A program made the translations under genes and the position numbers. 5,214 nt of DNA, from assembly GCA_958417695.1 (NCBI GenBank), contig CATZDQ010000125.1:1-5214 (forward strand), in the 5' to 3' direction. Below the pieces are notes generated by a model. It was given only the letters and a program-made list of their open reading frames with translations. It was not told the origin of the DNA and did no database searches. This document shows positions 1-3,779 of this stretch, piece after piece (position 1 is the stretch's first letter; every line of letters begins with the position of its first letter). The DNA is from an uncultured Clostridiaceae bacterium (GTDB lineage Bacteria; Bacillota; Clostridia; TANB77; CAG-508).

Positions 1-560
1 CTAAAGGAGAAAGGTCTTATGATATTTTCTCAAGATTATTAAAAGATAGAATTAGATTTTTGGGAGGGGATGTCAATCCTACTTCTGCAAGTTTAGTCAT
101 TGCACAATTATTGTTTTTAGAGTCTGAAGATCCAGATAAAGAAATTTTCTTATACATTAATAGCCCTGGAGGTTCTATTACTGATGGTATGGGAATTGTA
201 GATACTATGAATTATATTAAATGCCCAGTTTCTACTATGTGTATTGGGTTAGCTGCTAGTATGGGTTCTGTATTATTAGCATCAGGTGAAAAAGGAAAAA
301 GATTTGCTACACCAAATTCTGAAATTTTAATCCATCAACCATTAATTGGTGGAAATGGTATTGCTGGTCAAACCACAGAAATTAAAATTCATGCAGATCA
401 CATGATTAAAACGAGAGAAAAATTAAACCAATTATTAAGCGAGAAAACAGGGCAACCAATTGAAGTAATTAATAGAGATACAGAAAGAGACCATTGGATG
501 ACTGCACAAGAAGCTTTAGAATATGGATTAATCGATGGCATTTTAGAGAAAAAAGCATAA
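1..560 (+). CDS. clpP: ATP-dependent Clp protease proteolytic subunit, 5' end cut off by window
   Basis: This is the serine peptidase of the Clp protease. Fourteen subunits form a cytoplasmic barrel that degrades proteins unfolded by ClpX or another Clp ATPase. The reading frame is open from base 3, and 185 residues are visible beginning KGERSYDIFSRLLKDRI, a hallmark of the ClpP N-terminal region. Only about a dozen residues should be missing, going by the usual length near 195. The TTG at 60 is internal and is not the start. The catalytic triad is present: Ser in GLAASMGS (codon 258-260), His in ILIHQPL (codon 333-335) and Asp in DTERDHWM (codon 489-491). The NSPGGS oxyanion-loop motif is also intact. 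It lies 62 nt upstream of clpX with no terminator between, so the two are probably co-transcribed. The variant NPTSASLVIAQ near the N-terminus, where DDVSANLVVAQ is typical, is a minor divergence. Identification is essentially certain. Confidence 0.98.
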   Translation, partial: KGERSYDIFSRLLKDRIRFLGGDVNPTSASLVIAQLLFLESEDPDKEIFLYINSPGGSITDGMGIVDTMNYIKCPVSTMCIGLAASMGSVLLASGEKGKRFATPNSEILIHQPLIGGNGIAGQTTEIKIHADHMIKTREKLNQLLSEKTGQPIEVINRDTERDHWMTAQEALEYGLIDGILEKKA

Positions 561-608
561 AATAAAATAGAAAAGATAATAATAACCAAAGAATAAAAGA
601 TAGAAGTA

Positions 609-615
609 AAAGGAG
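609..615 (+). promoter_or_regulatory. Shine-Dalgarno fixing the GTG start of clpX
   Basis: AAAGGAG sits 7 nt before the GTG at 623. A second AAGGA at 616-620 is too close to the start to be the main site. The GTG must be used because the next in-frame ATG is deep in the protein, at residue 380, and the zinc-binding domain begins 8 codons after the GTG. Confidence 0.8.
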
Positions 616-622
616 AAGGAAA

Positions 623-1930
623 GTGACTAAAAATAATAATGTAAAATGCTCATTTTGTGGTAAATCACAAGATGCTGTAGAAAGAATTATTGCAGGACCA
701 GGTGTTTTTATCTGTGATGAGTGTATCAAAGTTTGCTCTAACATTATAGATAATGATAGTTGCAGTGAAGAGGATGCAACCTATACTTTAAATACAAAGG
801 AAGAAGAGAAGTTACCTAGTCCAGCAGAAATTAAGCAAATTTTAGATAGCTATGTAATTGGTCAAGATGAAGCAAAAAAAACATTAGCAGTAGCAGTATA
901 TAACCATTATAAACGTATTAATTATCCACAAAAAAACGAGGATGATGTGGAAATCCAAAAAAGTAATGTCTTACTATTGGGCCCAACAGGGTGTGGAAAG
1001 ACTTTATTGGCACAAACACTAGCTAGAATTTTAAAGGTGCCTTTTGCTATTGCCGATGCGACAACTTTAACAGAGGCTGGTTATGTAGGCGAGGATGTAG
1101 AAAATATTCTTCTTAAATTAATTCAAAATGCAGATTATGATGTAGAGAAAGCAGAAAAAGGTATTATTTATATAGATGAGATAGATAAGATAACTAGAAA
1201 ATCTGAAAATCCTTCTATCACAAGAGATGTTAGTGGTGAAGGGGTACAACAAGCACTACTAAAAATTGTAGAAGGGACAGTAGCCTCTGTTCCACCACAA
1301 GGTGGTAGAAAACATCCACATCAAGAACTAAGACAAATTAACACAGAAAATATTTTATTTATCTGTGGAGGTGCGTTCGAAGGATTAGATAAAATTATTA
1401 ATGAACGTATTGGTACAAAAGCGATTGGGTTTGGTGCAGATGTAAAAAGTAGTAAAGAAGTGGATAAATATAAGGTTTATGAAGAACTGTTACCACAAGA
1501 CTTATTGAAATTTGGTTTAATTCCAGAGTTTGTAGGAAGATTGCCAATTGTAGCAACTTTAAGAGAACTAGATAGAAGTACTTTAATTGAAATTGTAACA
1601 AAACCTAAGAATGCTTTAATTAAACAGTATCAGAAATTACTGAAATTAGATGATGTGCAATTAGAATTTGAACAAGAAGCCTTAGAAGCTATAGTTGATA
1701 AAGCTATAGAAAGAAAGACAGGTGCTAGAGGACTTAGGTCAATTATTGAAGAGATTATGAGAGATAGTATGTTTGAAATTCCTTCTAATCGTAAGATAGA
1801 AAAATGTATTGTTACAAGAAAGACAGTTATAAATCAAGAGTCACCTACATTAGTTATTAATGAAAATAAAGTGGTTAAAGAAGAAGAAAGACCTGTTAGA
1901 AAGAATACAAATAAGGAAGAAACTGCATAG
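623..1930 (+). CDS. clpX: ATP-dependent Clp protease ATP-binding subunit ClpX
   Basis: This is a hexameric AAA+ unfoldase that recognises, unfolds and threads substrates into ClpP. At 435 residues it is a little longer than the usual 410-430. Domains in order are: an N-terminal C4 zinc-binding domain (C9, C12, C31, C34); Walker A GPTGCGKT at 120-127; the GYVG pore loop at 153-156; Walker B IIYIDE at 181-186; the RKH pore loop at 229-231; the IGF ClpP-docking loop at 268-270; an arginine finger in EFVGR (R306); and sensor 2 in TGARG (R369). All key residues are present, so the protein should be active and should pair with the ClpP encoded upstream. Residues from about 411 form a charged, probably disordered tail rich in Glu and Lys. 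Translation starts at GTG with a good Shine-Dalgarno. An intrinsic terminator begins 9 nt after the stop. A lon gene often follows clpX in clostridia and is not present here. Confidence 0.98.
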   Translation: MTKNNNVKCSFCGKSQDAVERIIAGPGVFICDECIKVCSNIIDNDSCSEEDATYTLNTKEEEKLPSPAEIKQILDSYVIGQDEAKKTLAVAVYNHYKRINYPQKNEDDVEIQKSNVLLLGPTGCGKTLLAQTLARILKVPFAIADATTLTEAGYVGEDVENILLKLIQNADYDVEKAEKGIIYIDEIDKITRKSENPSITRDVSGEGVQQALLKIVEGTVASVPPQGGRKHPHQELRQINTENILFICGGAFEGLDKIINERIGTKAIGFGADVKSSKEVDKYKVYEELLPQDLLKFGLIPEFVGRLPIVATLRELDRSTLIEIVTKPKNALIKQYQKLLKLDDVQLEFEQEALEAIVDKAIERKTGARGLRSIIEEIMRDSMFEIPSNRKIEKCIVTRKTVINQESPTLVINENKVVKEEERPVRKNTNKEETA

Positions 1931-1938
1931 AAGTGAAG

Positions 1939-1970
1939 AAAATTGTTAGACAAAGTCTGACAATTTTTTT
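1939..1970 (+). terminator. Rho-independent terminator of the clpP-clpX operon
   Basis: The left arm AAAATTGTTAGAC (1939-1951) pairs with GTCTGACAATTTT (1955-1967) across an AAA loop. The stem is 13 bp with one G-U pair at 1947/1959. The right arm runs into seven consecutive Ts (1964-1970). It lies directly after the clpX stop. Confidence 0.93.
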
Positions 1971-2004
1971 CACATTATGGTAGATATTTGCTTCTGGAGA
2001 TGGT

Positions 2005-2109
2005 ATGGTTTCTTTACGAAATCAAAGCATAGTAAGCTCTTTTGTTGAAGAAGAAATAACTATCAAAGCGACGCATCCTACAGTTCTTGTAAAGCAGGAC
2101 CAAGTATAG
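2005..2109 (+). CDS. Doubtful 34-codon ORF, hypothetical
   Basis: An ATG-started ORF of 34 codons ends at TAG 2107-2109. GGAG at 1996-1999 precedes the ATG by 5 nt. The same frame is open back to a TAG at 1981, so a few extra codons could precede the ATG in a decayed version. The peptide has no transmembrane segment or known motif; it has a Val/Ile/Thr-rich second half ending in VLVKQDQV. Codon choice includes GCG, ACG, CAG and GAC, which are less A/T-biased than in the flanking genes. It could be a small protein, a remnant of a lost gene, or chance. I do not recognise it and would not rely on it. Confidence 0.2.
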   Translation: MVSLRNQSIVSSFVEEEITIKATHPTVLVKQDQV

Positions 2110-2160
2110 AGAAATTCCTTGAAGAAAGTTTTAAGCAACTTTTGTTTGAAAAGTTATCCT

Positions 2161-2191
2161 AGGAGGTGCCATTGTTAATGGCACCTCCTTT
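2161..2191 (+). terminator. Perfect GC-rich hairpin, possible weak terminator
   Basis: AGGAGGTGCCATT (2161-2173) pairs perfectly with AATGGCACCTCCT (2177-2189) across a GTT loop. Only three Ts follow (2189-2191), so as an intrinsic terminator it would be weak, despite being the most stable hairpin in the window. It could instead be the 3' stabilising stem of a small RNA. The left arm resembles an ideal ribosome binding site and the right arm resembles the anti-Shine-Dalgarno end of 16S rRNA. Confidence 0.45.
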
Positions 2192-2245
2192 AGTAGAGAG
2201 TGTAAATTTTGTCGAAATGTTTTTCTATGAAGTTTAATAAATATA

Positions 2246-2274
2246 TGGAAAAGATACTTAGTATATGTTATACT
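2246..2274 (+). promoter_or_regulatory. Sigma-A type promoter of the coiled-coil gene
   Basis: The -35 element TGGAAA (2246-2251, 4 of 6 to consensus) is separated by 17 nt from the -10 element TATACT (2269-2274). The -10 is extended by TGT at 2266-2268. Transcription should begin near 2281, giving a leader of about 40 nt before the ATG at 2323. Confidence 0.65.
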
Positions 2275-2276
2275 AA
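2258..2276. repeat. Perfect inverted repeat over the -10 region, possible operator
   Basis: TTAGTATA (2258-2265) and TATACTAA (2269-2276) are exact inverted copies around a TGT centre. The palindrome fully covers the extended -10, so a dimeric repressor bound there would block polymerase. No regulator gene is nearby to assign. With A/T-rich arms, chance cannot be excluded. Confidence 0.4.
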
Positions 2277-2322
2277 AAACTACCGAGGTACCTACTTACA
2301 TAAGGAAAGGAGGTAGAATTAC

Positions 2323-2988
2323 ATGGAAGTAAATACACAAACACAGATTTTAGAAATTTTACAGACTATACAAGTAACTATACAGGATATGCATTTAGAA
2401 ATGACAGACATGCATACTGAAATGAAGGATATGCAATCGGATATGACAACTTTACATACTGGAATGCAGGATATGCAGTCAGAAACTACAACTTTACGTT
2501 CAGAAATGAAGAGCATGCAATCAGATATGACAGCTTTACATACAGAAATGAAGAGCATGCAATCAGATATGACAGCTTTACGTTCAGAAATGAAGAGCAT
2601 GCAATCAGATATGACAGCTTTACATACAGAAATGAAGAGTATGCAATCCGAAATGAAAATTATGCAATCACAAATAGAAGACATGCAATTGGATATTAAA
2701 AATATGCAAAAAAACATAGAGAATATACAAAACGAAATGAAAAATAGATTTAGAGAAGTAGAATTACAAATAAGAGAAATTATAGATTGCTTAACAGTAG
2801 TAGAAAACTCTACTATGCTAATGGAAAAAGAATATGCAGATAAAATATCCATATTATTTGATACAAGAGAAGATGCTAATAAGAAAATAGAAGAACATAG
2901 ACGAGATATCATATATTTAAAACAAGAAAATGAAATAAATAAAATAAAAATGATGGAATTATTAGAAATTGGTGGATTAAAAAAATAA
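2323..2988 (+). CDS. Methionine-rich coiled-coil repeat protein, function unknown
   Basis: The product is 221 residues with no signal peptide or membrane segment, so it is probably cytoplasmic. The start is secure: an AAAGGAGGT Shine-Dalgarno (2306-2314) lies 8 nt upstream, and an in-frame TAG at 2314 rules out earlier starts. Hydrophobic residues alternate at 3 and 4 spacing without a break from about residue 9 to 139, followed by a shift near 139-143 and further heptads to about 160. Most core positions in 23-139 are Met rather than Leu, which is unusual. Residues 34-117 form six 14-residue units, clearest as MKSMQSDMTALHTE. The C-terminal third (from about 165) is a different charged helical region ending in a second short coil and a GGLKK tail. 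It has its own promoter and no terminator with a T-run. Clostridia commonly encode small coiled-coil proteins of this general kind with no known role. It could be structural, a scaffold or a partner-binding coil; I do not recognise a family. Confidence 0.85.
   Translation: MEVNTQTQILEILQTIQVTIQDMHLEMTDMHTEMKDMQSDMTTLHTGMQDMQSETTTLRSEMKSMQSDMTALHTEMKSMQSDMTALRSEMKSMQSDMTALHTEMKSMQSEMKIMQSQIEDMQLDIKNMQKNIENIQNEMKNRFREVELQIREIIDCLTVVENSTMLMEKEYADKISILFDTREDANKKIEEHRRDIIYLKQENEINKIKMMELLEIGGLKK
2422..2673 (+). repeat. Tandem 42-bp in-frame repeat, six units
   Basis: Units begin at 2422, 2464, 2506, 2548, 2590 and 2632. Units 3 and 5 are identical over 42 bp, and unit 4 differs from them at two bases (CAT ACA becomes CGT TCA). 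Units 1, 2 and 6 are more diverged. The period is 14 codons, two heptads, so a gain or loss of a unit keeps both the reading frame and the coiled-coil register. Confidence 0.95.
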
Positions 2989-3019
2989 TAGATAATTAGT
3001 ATACAGTCTACCAATTTCT
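2964..3019 (+). other. Long-range stem enclosing the stop codon of the coiled-coil gene
   Basis: AGAAATTGGTGGA (2964-2976) can pair with TCTACCAATTTCT (3007-3019) over 13 bp with one G-U pair. The 30-nt A/T-rich loop contains the TAA stop at 2986-2988. No T-run follows, so this is not a standard terminator. It could be an mRNA-stabilising 3' structure. From 3020 to 3092 I see nothing else. Confidence 0.35.
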
Positions 3020-3092
3020 TCAAAAAGTATTTTAATCCAATAAAGAAGTTATATCTAAACTTCAATTTCCAAGAAAAATAGGTAAAATAGTA

Positions 3093-3121
3093 TTGCAATT
3101 TAAAATGAAAAATGTTATGAT
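3093..3121 (+). promoter_or_regulatory. Promoter of the T-box-DUF1653-ileS unit
   Basis: The -35 element TTGCAA (3093-3098) is 17 nt from the -10 element TATGAT (3116-3121), which is extended by TGT at 3113-3115. Transcription should start near 3128, just before the T-box Stem I. An inverted repeat, ATGTTAT (3112-3118) and ATAACAT (3124-3130) around GATAA, overlaps the -10 and may be an operator or chance. Confidence 0.75.
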
Positions 3122-3127
3122 AAATAA

Positions 3128-3407
3128 CATGAATAGTAAAGACAAAAACAAGGACAACACAAATAAAACAAGTCTAAAGAGAGTTAGAGAGTGGTGAGAT
3201 TCTAACAGAACCTATTTTATTTGTTATCACCTATGTTGTTTTTATACTGAAATTTATGTAAAGATTAAGTATAGACGTAATACTCTCTCTCTGCGTTAAA
3301 GAGAACAAAGTGAAAAATTGTAAGAGAACAGACAATTTTTAATTTAGGTGGTACCACGGAAAAGATAACCTTTTCGTCCTATTTTTATAGGATGAGAAGG
3401 TTTTTTT
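3128..3407 (+). promoter_or_regulatory. T-box riboswitch leader, isoleucine-specific
   Basis: This RNA binds tRNA-Ile and allows transcription to continue only when the tRNA is uncharged. Visible parts in order: the base of Stem I, AAAAACAA (3144-3151) with TTGTTTTT (3236-3243); an upper helix CAAATAAAA (3160-3168) with TTTTATTTG (3215-3223); the apical part with GTTAGA/TCTAAC enclosing GAGTGGTGAGAT; and a specifier loop TTATCACCTATG (3224-3235) with ATC, an Ile codon, at 3226-3228. Stem III is a perfect 9-bp hairpin (3313-3321 with 3332-3340). The T-box core AGGTGGTACCACGG is at 3346-3359. Its TGGT would pair with a tRNA ending ACCA, as tRNA-Ile does. The core departs from the usual AGGGTGGNACCGCG at two or three positions. 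ATC is inferred from loop position and from ileS downstream. Confidence 0.93.
3367..3407 (+). terminator. T-box regulated intrinsic terminator
   Basis: AACCTTTTCGTCCTAT (3367-3382) pairs with ATAGGATGAGAAGGTT (3387-3402) across TTTT, giving 16 bp with two G-U pairs, followed by a seven-T run (3401-3407). The competing antiterminator uses ACG at 3356-3358 with CGT at 3375-3377, the flanking AAAAG/CTTTT, and AGG at 3346-3348 with CCT at 3378-3380. The two folds therefore exclude each other. Confidence 0.93.
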
Positions 3408-3438
3408 AAAGAAAAAAGTAAAAGGAGGAATGTAAAAA

Positions 3439-3705
3439 ATGGAAGAAGTAAAAATAGGAAGAGTTTACAGACACTTTAAAGGAAATTATTACTTTGTAGA
3501 AAACATTGGTCAATCATCAGAAACAAAAGAAAGAATGGTCATTTATAAATCTTTATATAATAGACATGATGGAGAAGGCAATATTTGGGTAAGACCAGAA
3601 AAAATGTTTTTAGAAGAAATACCAGCAGATAGGGTAGACAATGTAACTGGACAAAAACACAGATTTGAACTAGTAGAAGAAATAGAAAAAAACTATTTAA
3701 AGTAA
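3439..3705 (+). CDS. DUF1653 family small protein
   Basis: This is an 88-residue cytoplasmic protein of the DUF1653 type, whose biochemical role is unknown. Family marks visible are GRVYRHFKGNYYFVENIG near the N-terminus, the ETKERMVIYKSLY strand region, and IWVRPEKMFLEEI at about 49-61, followed by a KHRFELVEE segment. The length fits a single domain plus a short charged tail. The start is fixed by an in-frame TAA at 3433 just upstream; GGAGG at 3424-3428 lies 10 nt before the ATG. A nearer ATG at 3430 is immediately followed by TAA and is only one base from the Shine-Dalgarno. The gene lies between the isoleucine T-box and ileS, so it should be transcribed when tRNA-Ile is uncharged. That placement hints at a link to amino-acid starvation or translation, which is inference from context only. 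Confidence 0.88.
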   Translation: MEEVKIGRVYRHFKGNYYFVENIGQSSETKERMVIYKSLYNRHDGEGNIWVRPEKMFLEEIPADRVDNVTGQKHRFELVEEIEKNYLK

Positions 3706-3709
3706 ATGT

Positions 3710-3756
3710 GTCCCTAGTGGACAGTTTTGTCCATTGGGACCAGGTACCGATGGACA
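3710..3756 (+). promoter_or_regulatory. Two mutually exclusive hairpins in the ileS leader
   Basis: Fold A pairs GTCCC (3710-3714) with GGGAC (3736-3740) and TGGACA (3718-3723) with TGTCCA (3728-3733). Fold B pairs 3728-3737 with 3747-3756, ten base pairs with one G-U and a 9-nt loop. Both need 3728-3737, so they exclude each other. A-rich sequence and the ileS Shine-Dalgarno follow, with no T-run, so this is not a terminator. It may control translation or RNA processing, or be a dispersed palindromic repeat. Confidence 0.5.
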
Positions 3757-3779
3757 AAAAAGTTAGAAGGAGGTAAGGC

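Larger units (their letters stand above)
1971..2245. other. Intergenic stretch without a convincing gene; possible small RNA
   Basis: This stretch separates the clpX terminator from the next promoter. It looks less A/T-biased than the flanks. It contains a nested hairpin at 2004-2031 (TATG/CATA outside GGTTTC/GAAATC). AACTTT at 2137-2142 can pair either with AAAGTT at 2125-2130 or, as AACTTTT, with AAAAGTT at 2149-2155, giving two mutually exclusive hairpins. A perfect 13-bp hairpin follows at 2161-2189. Structured small RNA is one reading and gene remnant another. I found no convincing promoter of its own and recognise no known RNA family. Confidence 0.3.

Noticed and set aside
60..62. TTG as the clpP start
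   Set aside because: The frame is open upstream to base 3 and encodes the conserved ClpP segment GERSYDIFSRLLKDRI.
398..744. Overlapping minus-strand ORFs opposite clpP and the start of clpX
   Set aside because: They are Leu/Ser/Phe-rich shadows of two well-identified genes and show no start signals of their own.
1398..1601. 67-codon minus-strand ORF inside clpX
   Set aside because: It lies wholly within conserved clpX coding sequence and has no features of a gene.
2422..2673. CRISPR array
   Set aside because: The 42-bp repeats are directly adjacent with no unique spacers and lie in frame within a coding region.
2319..3098. 259-codon ORF on the minus strand opposite the coiled-coil gene
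   Set aside because: It mirrors the repeat-rich + strand gene, whose biased codons leave the complement without stops. It has no suitable ribosome binding site, and its Cys/Ile/Ser-rich product is typical of an antisense shadow. The + strand has promoter, Shine-Dalgarno and clear heptads.
3430..3435. ATG immediately followed by TAA after the Shine-Dalgarno of the DUF1653 gene
   Set aside because: A start-stop element is conceivable, but the ATG is one base from GGAGG, too close for efficient initiation, and the DUF1653 ATG at 3439 is well placed.
2287..3748. GGTACC occurring at 2287, 3350 and 3743 as degenerate T-box cores
   Set aside because: Only the copy at 3350 sits in a full T-box with Stem I, Stem III and a terminator. 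The other two lack the rest of the core and are probably coincidental hexamers.
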